The position numbers and the translations under genes are program-made. This document shows, piece after piece, positions 1 to 7,851 of a stretch of DNA of 12,686 nucleotides (positions within the stretch are counted from its first letter, which is position 1; each line of letters begins with the position of its first letter). The notes under the pieces are model-generated. The model was not told the DNA's origin, did no database searches, and saw only the letters and a list, made by a program, of their open reading frames with translations. This DNA is from Chryseobacterium sp. UBA6632 (lineage in GTDB: Bacteria; Bacteroidota; Bacteroidia; Flavobacteriales; Weeksellaceae). The stretch covers positions 1-12,686 of the forward strand of contig DKLU01000363.1 in NCBI GenBank assembly GCA_002455915.1. The letters are read 5' to 3'.

Positions 1-1142
1 ATGAAATTTCAGAAAAAACATTTCAGACACCTTCTTTAAGAGTTGCCCCGATAAAGGCGGCTTCATTTATGGATATTGATGCATCCCAAAAAGGAACGGC
101 AGGCAGTAAAGCGGCTGGCGTTTTTGTAACTTCCGGAAGCACCACTGTTCCGTTTTTATATCCGGGATGTATTGCAGATATCGAAATGCGTAAGACGGAA
201 ACCAACGATACTTCTTATTTTACAAAATTGATGATTACGGAAGTCATTCATGAAGTAGATGCCCGCGGTTATTACGACGGCACTTTTGAAGCGATCGCCT
301 CAGATACAGGATTCATTCCCCGTCCGGAATTTTTAATGCCTAAAGCCGAACCACAGTTTGCTAAAGTGATCTCCAATAAAGATCCGATGAATCAAGGAAG
401 AGTTCAGGTACAGTTTGATTGGCAGAAAGGTCAGGATACCACAGAGTTTATTCGTGTGATGACTCCCGATGCCGGAAGTAGCAATAAAGTGAATAAAAAC
501 CGTGGTTTTATGGCTGTTCCGGAGATTGGTGATCAGGTAATCGTAAGTTTCGTTCATCAGCATCCCGACAGACCTTTTGTAATGGGAGGAATGTTTCACG
601 GAGCAATCGGAGCCGGAGGTGGATCTGGAAATAATATTAAAAGTTTAAGCAGCCGAAGCGGAAACAAATTAGAATTAAATGATGGCGAAGGTTCTGTATT
701 TTTAACGGATCAGGGCGGTGCGAATATGAAATTTGACGGAGCGGGAAATGCAACAACCAATGCCAATAGCAATCATACTGTAAATGCAGGGAGCAAAAAT
801 AGCATCAATGTAGGCGCTAAAAAAGATACACCACCACAATGTATTCTTGAAATGGATAGCGCCGGAAATATTACGTTAGACGGAACTTCAAGTTTCACAA
901 TTACGATTGGTGAAAGTATTGTAAAAATGCTTGCCGATGGAACCATTACCCTGAATGGTAAAAATGTAAAAATGGAAAGCACAGATACCTTTGAGATAAC
1001 TTCTATGGATTCTACTTTTAAAGGAACAAATAATACGGAAATAGGAGGCGGTATGCTTACAAGAGTTACAGGTATGACTTTGAAACTTTTCGGAAGTTTT
1101 CTGGCAGAACTGAAAGCAGCGGTAACAAAAATAAATAGTTAA
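1..1142 (+). CDS. vgrG: VgrG-type spike protein, C-terminal part (5' end outside window)
   Basis: The reading frame is open from base 3 with no start codon at its true N-terminus, so 379 residues of a longer protein are visible; the ATG at 69 is internal. Residues about 115-205 form a gp5-like OB-fold: a 'GRVQVQFDWQKG' strand, then 'RGFMAVPEIGDQVIVSF' and 'HPDRPFVMGGMFHG', the signature of VgrG and tailspike hub proteins. Beyond it, residues about 210-379 are Gly/Asn/Thr-rich short beta repeats ('SRSGNKLELND', 'NHTVNAG', 'NITLDG') expected for the trimeric beta-helix needle. By family knowledge VgrG trimers cap the Hcp tube and carry PAAR tips and effectors. The stop codon lies 2 bp before the PAAR gene, so the two are probably co-translated and the proteins probably bind. 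A contractile-injection (eCIS) spike is a less likely alternative. The family call is firm; assignment to T6SSiii is inferred. Confidence 0.9.
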   Translation, partial: EISEKTFQTPSLRVAPIKAASFMDIDASQKGTAGSKAAGVFVTSGSTTVPFLYPGCIADIEMRKTETNDTSYFTKLMITEVIHEVDARGYYDGTFEAIASDTGFIPRPEFLMPKAEPQFAKVISNKDPMNQGRVQVQFDWQKGQDTTEFIRVMTPDAGSSNKVNKNRGFMAVPEIGDQVIVSFVHQHPDRPFVMGGMFHGAIGAGGGSGNNIKSLSSRSGNKLELNDGEGSVFLTDQGGANMKFDGAGNATTNANSNHTVNAGSKNSINVGAKKDTPPQCILEMDSAGNITLDGTSSFTITIGESIVKMLADGTITLNGKNVKMESTDTFEITSMDSTFKGTNNTEIGGGMLTRVTGMTLKLFGSFLAELKAAVTKINS

Positions 1143-1144
1143 TT

Positions 1145-2218
1145 ATGGGAAAACTGGCGGCAAGAGCACTTATAGACCAGGCTGCTCATACAGGACCTAT
1201 TACTTCAGGAAGCTTTAATGTGCTTATCGGAGGTAAACCTGCAGCCCGAAAAGGAGATCCTGTTACTTGTTCATCTCACGGGGTCGCAAGCATTGTAGAA
1301 GGATCTTCGTCTGTTTTTATAAACGGAATTGCTGCAGCAAGAATGGGAGATAAAACAAGTTGCGGAACTCCTCCTCAGCCAGCTCCTGCGGGACCTGTAG
1401 GTGCTCCCGTAGATAATAATTTTTGGAGTATTATCCCTAATGATAAATTGAATAGTGATGGTACTATAGATCATAAATTAGAAGATAATCTGTCTTTAAA
1501 AGTTTTTGAAGCGTATGCCAATCGGGAAGATAAAACGAAGGACGGAAATTATGATTATGGAACATTAGGTTTCAGTGTTTTTGAAATGAATGTAAAAGGC
1601 GATTATGAGCCTTTAGGAAAAGGGAATGGAGGAGTTGGCGGAAGTGCAGGTTTTTCAAAATATAAAGGAGAATTGAAAGGCGGCTTATATGGAAGCAACG
1701 GATTGTATGGCCTTGAAGGTGAAGGGAAAGCTTCAATGATGTCTGGTAATGCGGAAGGACATATAGGTAAAGAAGGAATCTGGTATAATAAAAGTGAATT
1801 AAAGGGAGATATTGCGTATATTGAAGGCAAAGCAGAAGCCAAGGTGTTTACCGGAGGTTCAGATAACAGATATGGCTTTCAGGGCGAGCTTTCAGGGGAT
1901 TTGGGGGCTGCAAAGGCTGATTATGAAGGGCAGTCAGATTTCTTAGGCATTTTAAAAACAAAAGCAAAAGTAGGTTTATCTGGGGGCTCGGCTGCCATTG
2001 GTGGGAAAGCTGGTTTTTATCTGGATACCGATGATTATGAGATTAGTGCCAATGTTGGGGGTAAGATTGCTGCTTTAATAGGAATAAAAGCCGATGTAGA
2101 AGTTACCCTTAGCGGAAAACCAATCGTTAATCTTTATACCTCCATCAAAGATTACTTTTTTCCTCCCATTGTAGAAGGTGTTATATTAACGGGTTGTCCC
2201 ACAGTATTTATAGGTTAA
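1145..2218 (+). CDS. PAAR-tip protein with glycine-rich candidate effector region inserted in the PAAR fold
   Basis: The 357-residue product starts with a PAAR domain (residues 1-74) with the usual repeated strands 'NVLIGGKPAARKGD' and 'SVFINGIAAARMGD'. Candidate zinc ligands are H15, C42, H45 and C73. A Pro/Ala linker (76-90) leads to a non-PAAR region. Residues 158-325 are strongly Gly-rich with alternating small and charged residues ('KGELKGGLYG', 'EGKAEAKVF', 'KVGLSGGSAAIGGKAG'), suggesting amphipathic strands, and contain a glycine-zipper pattern G305-A309-G313. The last residues, 'ILTGCPTVFIG', match the final strand of PAAR domains, so the tip fold appears to close around the inserted region. 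PAAR proteins sharpen the VgrG spike and carry effectors. I infer a membrane-acting toxin from the Gly-rich region and the two membrane-protein genes downstream. No catalytic motif was recognised. It follows vgrG by 2 bp. Confidence 0.85.
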   Translation: MGKLAARALIDQAAHTGPITSGSFNVLIGGKPAARKGDPVTCSSHGVASIVEGSSSVFINGIAAARMGDKTSCGTPPQPAPAGPVGAPVDNNFWSIIPNDKLNSDGTIDHKLEDNLSLKVFEAYANREDKTKDGNYDYGTLGFSVFEMNVKGDYEPLGKGNGGVGGSAGFSKYKGELKGGLYGSNGLYGLEGEGKASMMSGNAEGHIGKEGIWYNKSELKGDIAYIEGKAEAKVFTGGSDNRYGFQGELSGDLGAAKADYEGQSDFLGILKTKAKVGLSGGSAAIGGKAGFYLDTDDYEISANVGGKIAALIGIKADVEVTLSGKPIVNLYTSIKDYFFPPIVEGVILTGCPTVFIG

Positions 2219-2228
2219 TTTTAATTAT

Positions 2229-2681
2229 ATGAAAATAATATTTTTAGTTTTTTTTATCGTGTTATCATTTTTTCTCATGTTTAAATCATCAGAAACTTTT
2301 GAAAAGAAAAAAATCATCATTTTTTGTGGTGTTGGTATTGGTCTTACCATTCTATTGTTTATTATTAGCCCAGCCATTGTTTACGGAGTTTCGAAAATGG
2401 TATCCGTAGATATCAATTCAATAGATAAGATATTGAAATCATTATTTTTATCATTTTTATGTCTGTTTTTTCTTAATTTGTTTGTATTTCTCGTGGTAGA
2501 AAATATCATTAATTTCCTTACCGGTTTTCACCAAAATAATAATCAAGCTAATTTGGGAAGAAACCCTGTGAGATTTGCTGTAGAAAACAGATCGAAAATA
2601 CTTACCATCGCCAAAATAATCTTCTTTGTGCTTGGGCAGTGCTTACCGTTTTATGGAATTTGGATAGGCTCCAATAAATAA
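2229..2681 (+). CDS. Small four-span membrane protein, candidate immunity protein
   Basis: No family is recognised. The 150-residue protein has about four hydrophobic segments: 2-18, 29-54, 70-95 and 123-147. A short polar loop (101-122) rich in Asn and Arg separates the last two. It lies 10 bp after the PAAR-effector gene and 7 bp before another small membrane protein, so it is almost certainly in the same transcript. Small inner-membrane proteins directly downstream of a spike-linked effector are commonly the immunity factors for pore-forming or cell-envelope toxins, and that is the role inferred here from position and topology. It could instead help membrane insertion or be a second secreted component. 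The ATG at 2229 is the first after the upstream stop and begins directly with the first membrane segment. Confidence 0.75.
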   Translation: MKIIFLVFFIVLSFFLMFKSSETFEKKKIIIFCGVGIGLTILLFIISPAIVYGVSKMVSVDINSIDKILKSLFLSFLCLFFLNLFVFLVVENIINFLTGFHQNNNQANLGRNPVRFAVENRSKILTIAKIIFFVLGQCLPFYGIWIGSNK

Positions 2682-2688
2682 AAATAAT

Positions 2689-3012
2689 ATGAGAGGTAAA
2701 TTAATTTTAGCCATTATTTTCTTTATACTTTCTATACTATCGATCTTAATGGTTTTTATTTTGAATGATACTGAAACACTGTTGAAAATACAACTTCCGT
2801 TGATTATCTTGTTCGGTTACTTATGGACAACTTTTGGAGTATCTTATATCTTTGATTTTATTATTTCTAAATCAGTTGTAAGAGGGCAGCAAAATCAGTC
2901 TCCATATAACCTTTTTTCGAAGTATTCTTTACTGATAAATGCCTTTATTTTTATTTTTTTTGGTATTTTAGCTACTGTAGCGATATTAATATTACTGTTA
3001 TCCGAATTATAA
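2689..3012 (+). CDS. Small three-span membrane protein, second candidate immunity protein
   Basis: The 107-residue protein is mostly membrane: segments at about 4-25, 34-59 and 80-104, with a short polar loop (60-79) between the last two. No family is recognised. It starts 7 bp after the previous membrane-protein gene and ends 11 bp before the next gene, inside the spike-effector operon. Its overall plan (N-terminal span, two further spans, short C-terminus) resembles the preceding 150-residue protein, but I see no obvious sequence identity between them. It may be a second immunity protein, a partner forming a hetero-oligomer with the first, or a membrane chaperone. The role is inferred only from location and topology. 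Confidence 0.7.
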   Translation: MRGKLILAIIFFILSILSILMVFILNDTETLLKIQLPLIILFGYLWTTFGVSYIFDFIISKSVVRGQQNQSPYNLFSKYSLLINAFIFIFFGILATVAILILLLSEL

Positions 3013-3023
3013 TGTAAAGTAAA

Positions 3024-4118
3024 ATGATTGATAAAAATATTAATTACAGTTTTCCTGTAGAACAAACGTATGCAAAAGATTATCTTCAGGGAAATTTCTG
3101 GAAATGTCTCTATACCCATGGTGAAGAAAACTTGCATTATTGGTTTATTCTTCCAAATAATGTGAAGCCCAATAAGCTGGAACCTTTTACAATAAATGAA
3201 CTTTCATTAACGAATATCGGTCAGTATGTTCGTGAAAAAGAGGGGGCTTATCTTGAGGTTCAGGTAGCTTACGAACATTATGAGTTTGAAATGAATGCTT
3301 CAGACTGGTTGAAGAAGAAACTCGCAATCATGGGAGAAGAAATTGTTGCAGAAAGAATTATAAAAGGAAAAAGTACGGGTAATTATATAGATGTTCTTTG
3401 CAGAAGAGAAATTGGAGGAAATGATATTGTTTCCCGCTATACCGTTTTGAAGGATTATAATAATAGAAAAGGCGGTGCAAACTATTTTTGTATAAAAGCA
3501 ACCTGTGAAGCAAATGATTATGAAGAATTAAGCCACACCATCTTGCAGATTGTTACCAATTGGGATTTAATCAATAAATCAGACTGGCAAATGGCAGAAC
3601 TTCTCACACCTTTTATGGATGAGCATATAGAGCCTGTAAAATTTTTCGTTCCTCAATCCTGGGATGCTAAGTTTAATAATAATTCTGATCACAATTTTGT
3701 TAATTATATTTTTGAACATACTATAGATGGTAAAAATAAAGGAGCTATCAATTCCTTTTTTCACAGAGTAGATGCCTTCCAAAATGTAGAAGATTTAATA
3801 AACTCACAGATTAGTCGTTTCACAATTATTAATGATTTAAAAATTAATTTATCTGAAATTAATGCTTTGGAAACCCACGAAATTCAAAATCCTCACATTG
3901 AAAATTTACATGATATTTCCGGAAATTTAGATTCTGAAAGTGAAAATTTCCATGCCAATTTTATTGCTGTAATTATTAAAACAAATATCGGATGGTACTA
4001 TTTTGAATGTATCGGTCCAAAACCAAATTTGCAGAATAACTTTTGGGAAGTGAACAGAAGATGCCTTCAAATTATGATTAATTCTTTCAATAATTTGAAT
4101 TTTGATACAAAAGATTAA
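3024..4118 (+). CDS. Tandem DcrB/PsbP-like protein, possible Eag-type effector chaperone
   Basis: The 364-residue protein has no signal peptide or membrane segment, so it is probably cytoplasmic. It seems to contain two copies of one module. In the first (about 38-182) 'YWFILPNNVKP' is followed by 'YLEVQVAYEHYEFEMNASDW', a long helix and 'ANYFCIKATCEAND'. In the second (about 203-360) 'VKFFVPQSWDAKF' is followed by 'NYIFEH', a helix and 'GWYYFECIGP'. This order (Pro-x-x-Trp-like strand, amphipathic strands, helix, 'YFxIxxxC' strand) is that of DcrB/DUF1795/PsbP-fold proteins. That fold includes the Eag chaperones, which bind hydrophobic segments of PAAR effectors before T6SS export. It is the last gene of the vgrG-PAAR unit, as expected for a dedicated adaptor. 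The fold call is by eye and tentative; the protein could also be a third effector-related protein. Confidence 0.6.
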   Translation: MIDKNINYSFPVEQTYAKDYLQGNFWKCLYTHGEENLHYWFILPNNVKPNKLEPFTINELSLTNIGQYVREKEGAYLEVQVAYEHYEFEMNASDWLKKKLAIMGEEIVAERIIKGKSTGNYIDVLCRREIGGNDIVSRYTVLKDYNNRKGGANYFCIKATCEANDYEELSHTILQIVTNWDLINKSDWQMAELLTPFMDEHIEPVKFFVPQSWDAKFNNNSDHNFVNYIFEHTIDGKNKGAINSFFHRVDAFQNVEDLINSQISRFTIINDLKINLSEINALETHEIQNPHIENLHDISGNLDSESENFHANFIAVIIKTNIGWYYFECIGPKPNLQNNFWEVNRRCLQIMINSFNNLNFDTKD

Positions 4119-4220
4119 AGAATTTTTGAAGTTATTTTAACACTTTTTTAAGCATTCAATCTGTGGCTTACTTTTAGGAAATACCTATCTTTAGTTTTCA
4201 TTTTTTAATCACCAAAAAAT

Positions 4221-4571
4221 ATGGAAGCATACAATTTTGAAACAACCATTAAGCCCTTTTTTTGGGTAGCCTCAGAAAAAACTTTTTCAGTATGTTTAAA
4301 TGCAGGAAGTTACCAACCGGATATTTTCGATTGGAGAAAAGATGAAGGTTTTGAAGGAAACGGCTACGATTGGGCATCTTTGGCAAAAGTTTTCTTAAAC
4401 GAAAAGAAACCGGAAATTGCTGATGAAATAAAATTTGATCCCGAAGCAGATATGTTCTGCGCCTATTCCACCAATCCGGAAAAATTAAAAGAATTTGTGT
4501 TAGACTTTAAAAATACCTGCGAAGATGAATTAGCCATTCAGGATTTATTTTCCAGAGCAGAATTAGATTAA
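4221..4571 (+). CDS. Imm51-family-like immunity protein
   Basis: The small soluble protein of 116 residues matches what I remember of Imm51 immunity proteins from polymorphic-toxin systems. It has an N-terminal 'KPFFWV' strand, then 'GFEGNGYDW' (43-51), 'KVFLNEKKPEI' and the conserved 'FDPEADMFCAYS' (72-83), and ends with a helix rich in acidic residues. Immunity proteins of this type neutralise a cognate toxin in the cytoplasm. No matching toxin is visible in the window. The 102-bp gap from the spike operon holds a possible -7 box (TATCTTTA, 4186-4193, one mismatch to TAnnTTTG), so it may be expressed on its own. A terminator follows at about 4595. It may be an orphan that protects against neighbours' toxins. 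The ORF is secure; the family name is from memory. Confidence 0.65.
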   Translation: MEAYNFETTIKPFFWVASEKTFSVCLNAGSYQPDIFDWRKDEGFEGNGYDWASLAKVFLNEKKPEIADEIKFDPEADMFCAYSTNPEKLKEFVLDFKNTCEDELAIQDLFSRAELD

Positions 4572-4594
4572 AATTTTATTTGAAGAAATATTGG

Positions 4595-4625
4595 AAGACC
4601 TCGATTTCGGGGTCTTTTTCTTTTT
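4595..4625 (+). terminator. Rho-independent terminator after the Imm51-like gene
   Basis: A 7-bp stem GACCTCG / CGGGGTC (4597-4603 with 4608-4614, one G-U pair) with an ATTT loop is followed by TTTTTCTTTTT. It lies about 25 bp after the stop codon of the Imm51-like gene and separates the competition genes from polA. Confidence 0.85.
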
Positions 4626-4976
4626 AAACACAAATCACACAAATATTTTCACAAATAAAGAAAAAAAATATCCATCCACATCAATAGAACTAGGCTTTCG
4701 CCAAAATATACTCTTATAGGCTCTTCCTTCATCAAAATGGCAACCCAAAACTTCAAAAACGACTTCGGAAAATGGAGCATTAAGAGAATTAGTTTTGTGA
4801 ACGTCAAAAAAATTCTAGTGTTTGAAGCGCGAGCCAATTACCGAACCGAAGAACAAATTTTGAATTCGCGCAAGTTTAGAATTTTTAGAGAACAAAACTA
4901 ATTTTTAGCGAAAGTTTCCAAGTCTTGAATTTTTGTTTCTTTTGTTTCAAGACAAAAGAAAAGTTATTTCTTATAT
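4626..4976 (+). repeat. Non-coding stretch with repeat-like sequence and two competing hairpins before polA
   Basis: There is no convincing gene in this stretch. The only + strand ORF starts at ATG 4737 and ends at 4901 (54 residues, basic, no recognised family). The part from about 4820 to 4963 has the look of a dispersed Chryseobacterium-type intergenic repeat, based on memory of similar sequences and not on a count. Its end holds two overlapping inverted repeats. Arms GTCTTGAA / TTCAAGAC (4922-4929 and 4946-4953) pair over a 16-nt loop. Arms TTTCTTTTGT / ACAAAAGAAA (4936-4945 and 4952-4961) pair perfectly over a 6-nt loop. They share bases 4952-4953 and cannot both form. The second hairpin lies just upstream of the polA -7 box. 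Confidence 0.5.
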
Positions 4977-4979
4977 TTG
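4972..4979 (+). promoter_or_regulatory. polA -7 promoter box (TATATTTG)
   Basis: TATATTTG is a perfect match to the Bacteroidota -7 consensus TAnnTTTG, 6 bp before the ATG at 4986. No TTG lies at the expected 17-23 bp upstream; that place is taken by the right arm of the hairpin at 4936-4961. If the box is used, transcription would begin close to position 4985, giving a nearly leaderless polA mRNA. Confidence 0.5.
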
Positions 4980-4985
4980 TTCCTT

Positions 4986-7832
4986 ATGGAAAATATGGAG
5001 GCAATACAAGATAAAAGACTGTTTCTCATCGATGCTTATGCGATGATTTTCAGAGGATATTATGCATTAATCAGAAGTCCGAGGATAACGAGTACAGGAA
5101 TAGACACATCTGCAATATTTGGTTTTACCAATTCTTTGATTGAATTAATTAGAAGGGAAAGACCCACGCATTTGGCTGTTGTTTTTGATGTCGGGCAGGC
5201 GAGTGTAAGAACTGAAGATTTTGCAGAATACAAAGCCAACAGAAGCGAAACTCCGGAAGCTATCAAGATTGCCGTTCCATATATTCACAGAATTTTGGAG
5301 GCGATGCACATCCCGTATTTGGGGGTTGAAGGATATGAAGCAGATGATGTCATCGGAACCATTGCCTGCAAAGCTGAAAAAGAAGGCTATACAACCTTTA
5401 TGGTAACTCCTGATAAAGATTTTGCCCAATTGGTTACAGATAAAATCAAAATGTATAAACCTGGATTAAAAGGTGGAGATATTGAGATTTTAGGCGTAGA
5501 AGAAGTGAAGGCTAAATATGAAATTGACGATCCGAAACAGGTGATCGATTATTTAGCGATGATGGGGGATGCGGTAGATAATATCCCGGGATTGGACGGG
5601 GTTGGTGAAAAAACAGCCATGAAATTCCTGAAAGAATTCGGAAGCATTGAAAATCTATTAGCCAATACCGATCAATTAAAAGGAAAACTTAAAGAAAAAG
5701 TAGAAGCTTCTGCAGAACGTGGAATTTTATCTAAAAAATTAGCAACCATTATCTGTGATGCTCCTATTGAATTCCACCAAGAACAATATGATCTGGAAAC
5801 TCCTGATTTTGAACAGGCTAAGAAAGTTTTCGATGAAATAGAATTCACTCGATTATATGAAAATCTTTACCGAGCTTTTGCTCCGGCTCTTACCAAAGTT
5901 GTGGCAACAGAAGCAGAAGTAGCAGTTACGGAAACTACTCCTCAGCAGAAAGTGGCACAGGCTGTTGGCCAGCTCGATCTTTTTGCGACGTATGAAGAAT
6001 TAGATCAGGCAACTTCCACAAAATCAACGATTGAAAAGAACGATCATTTGTATCAGTTTGTGAATAATCCAAAAGCTCAGAAAATATTAGTTCAGAATTT
6101 ATTGCAGCAAAGGGCCGTTTGTTTTGATACAGAAACCACTTCTTTAAATGAGCTGGAAGCAGAATTGGTTGGAATGAGTTTTTCATATAAAAAAGGATTG
6201 GCGTATTATATTCCCTTACCGGAAGATCAGGGTGAAGTATTGCAGACGCTGGAAATTTTCAGACCGTTTTTCGAAAAAGAAGACTTGCTGAAGATCGCCC
6301 ACAATTTAAAATATGATTATAAAGTCCTTAAGAAATATAATATCGCGGTGAAAGGAGCGATGTTCGACACGATGATTGCCCATTACCTTTTAAATCCGGA
6401 TGGCAGACACGGGATGGATTATCTTTCAGAAGTATATTTAAATTATAAGCCAGTTTCCATTGAAACTATTATCGGCAAAAAAGGAAAAAAACAGGGGAAT
6501 TTCAGAGATGCAGATTTGAGAACCCAAACCGATTATGCTGCCGAAGATGCAGACGTAACTTTTCAGTTGTACGAGCTGTTTGCACCTCAATTGAAAAAAG
6601 AAAATTTAGAAGAATTATTCTTCAATATCGAAATGCCGCTGATGGAAGTTTTAGCTAAAATGGAACTTTCAGGAATTTCTCTGGATGAAAAATGGTTGGC
6701 TCAGGAAAGTGTTGATTTAGAGAATGATTTAAAACAATTAGAATCAAAAATATTCGAACTTTCCGGTGAAGAATTTAATATGAACTCGCCAAGACAGTTA
6801 GGAGATATTTTGTTTGATAAAATGCAGCTTGACCCTAAGGCAAAAAAGACCAAAACAGGGCAGTACGCGACTTCGGAAGATGTTCTTCAAAAATTGGCTT
6901 CAAAACACGAAATCATTCAACATATTCTGGAATACAGAACGTATCAAAAGTTGAAATCGACGTATGTAGATGCATTGCCTTATCAAATTGAAAAAACGGA
7001 CAATCGTGTTCATACCAATTTCTCACAAACTACGGCGGCAACAGGTCGTTTGGCGAGTGTAAATCCGAATTTACAGAATATTCCGATCCGTACATTAAGA
7101 GGTCAGCAAATTCGTGGAGCATTTGTTTCGGGTGAAGGAAAGAAAATTATTTCTGCCGATTATTCACAGATTGAGCTTCGTCTGATTGCTGAAATTTCCG
7201 GTGAAGATAATATGATCAAAGCTTTCCAGCAGGGAGAAGATATTCACGCTTCTACGGCGGCGAAATTGTTTAAAATTCCGTTGGAAGAAGTTTCCAAAAC
7301 ACAGAGAAGTCAGGCAAAAACGGTCAACTTCGGAATCATTTATGGACAGGGAGCTTTTGCTTTGGCAGAACAAACCGGATTATCGAGGACGGAAGCCAAA
7401 CAGATGATCGAAGCATATTTTGAGACTTATCCTAAACTAAAGGAATACATGGCGGAGCAGGTACAAAAAGCCCGTCAGCAAGGCTATGTGGAAACATTAT
7501 TGGGAAGAAAACGTCATTTGAAAGATATCAATTCTAATAACTTCGTGGTAAGAGGTCACGCGGAAAGAAATGCCGTAAATGCACCGGTTCAAGGAAGTGC
7601 AGCAGATGTGGTGAAAATGGCGATGATTAAAATTCAGAAAGAGCTTGAAAAAGAAAAATTACAGACCAAAATGTTGCTTCAGGTGCATGACGAATTAATT
7701 TTTGAAGCTCCAATCGATGAGGTTGAAGTGGCAAAAAATATCATCAAAACAGAAATGGAAAATGCTGTTGAAACACAAGTTCCGCTTTTAGTGGAAGTTG
7801 GAGTAGGAAATAACTGGCTGGAAGCGCATTAG
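4986..7832 (+). CDS. polA: DNA polymerase I (complete, three active domains)
   Basis: This is family-A DNA polymerase I, which removes RNA primers and fills gaps in Okazaki-fragment maturation and excision repair. It is 948 residues when started at ATG 4986. The 5' nuclease domain (about 1-300) shows 'YKANRSETPEAI', 'GYEADDVIGT', 'DKDFAQLV' and 'GDAVDNIPGLDGVGEKTA'. The 3'-5' exonuclease is intact: D381/E383 in 'DTETTSL', N440 and D444 in 'HNLKYD', Y517/D521 in 'YAAED'; many PolA proteins have lost these. The polymerase domain has motif A 'ADYSQIELR' (D725), motif B 'KTVNFGIIYG' (K778) with Phe at the dNTP-selecting position, and motif C 'QVHDELIFE' (D902). A TTG nine bases upstream is in frame but overlaps the -7 box, so ATG 4986 or 4995 is preferred. 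polA appears monocistronic, with repeats and a terminator on either side. Confidence 0.98.
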   Translation: MENMEAIQDKRLFLIDAYAMIFRGYYALIRSPRITSTGIDTSAIFGFTNSLIELIRRERPTHLAVVFDVGQASVRTEDFAEYKANRSETPEAIKIAVPYIHRILEAMHIPYLGVEGYEADDVIGTIACKAEKEGYTTFMVTPDKDFAQLVTDKIKMYKPGLKGGDIEILGVEEVKAKYEIDDPKQVIDYLAMMGDAVDNIPGLDGVGEKTAMKFLKEFGSIENLLANTDQLKGKLKEKVEASAERGILSKKLATIICDAPIEFHQEQYDLETPDFEQAKKVFDEIEFTRLYENLYRAFAPALTKVVATEAEVAVTETTPQQKVAQAVGQLDLFATYEELDQATSTKSTIEKNDHLYQFVNNPKAQKILVQNLLQQRAVCFDTETTSLNELEAELVGMSFSYKKGLAYYIPLPEDQGEVLQTLEIFRPFFEKEDLLKIAHNLKYDYKVLKKYNIAVKGAMFDTMIAHYLLNPDGRHGMDYLSEVYLNYKPVSIETIIGKKGKKQGNFRDADLRTQTDYAAEDADVTFQLYELFAPQLKKENLEELFFNIEMPLMEVLAKMELSGISLDEKWLAQESVDLENDLKQLESKIFELSGEEFNMNSPRQLGDILFDKMQLDPKAKKTKTGQYATSEDVLQKLASKHEIIQHILEYRTYQKLKSTYVDALPYQIEKTDNRVHTNFSQTTAATGRLASVNPNLQNIPIRTLRGQQIRGAFVSGEGKKIISADYSQIELRLIAEISGEDNMIKAFQQGEDIHASTAAKLFKIPLEEVSKTQRSQAKTVNFGIIYGQGAFALAEQTGLSRTEAKQMIEAYFETYPKLKEYMAEQVQKARQQGYVETLLGRKRHLKDINSNNFVVRGHAERNAVNAPVQGSAADVVKMAMIKIQKELEKEKLQTKMLLQVHDELIFEAPIDEVEVAKNIIKTEMENAVETQVPLLVEVGVGNNWLEAH

Positions 7833-7851
7833 AATAATATGAATTGAGCGA

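Noticed and set aside
4119..4160. Possible terminator after the DcrB-like gene
   Set aside because: Only a 4-bp GTTA/TAAC hairpin before a T-run; too weak to call.
4649..4837. Minus-strand 62-residue ORF in the polA upstream gap
   Set aside because: Antisense to repeat-like non-coding DNA, with no promoter or family support.
4737..4901. 54-residue + strand ORF before polA
   Set aside because: Basic low-complexity product inside a repeat-like stretch, no family and no promoter; more likely chance than a gene.
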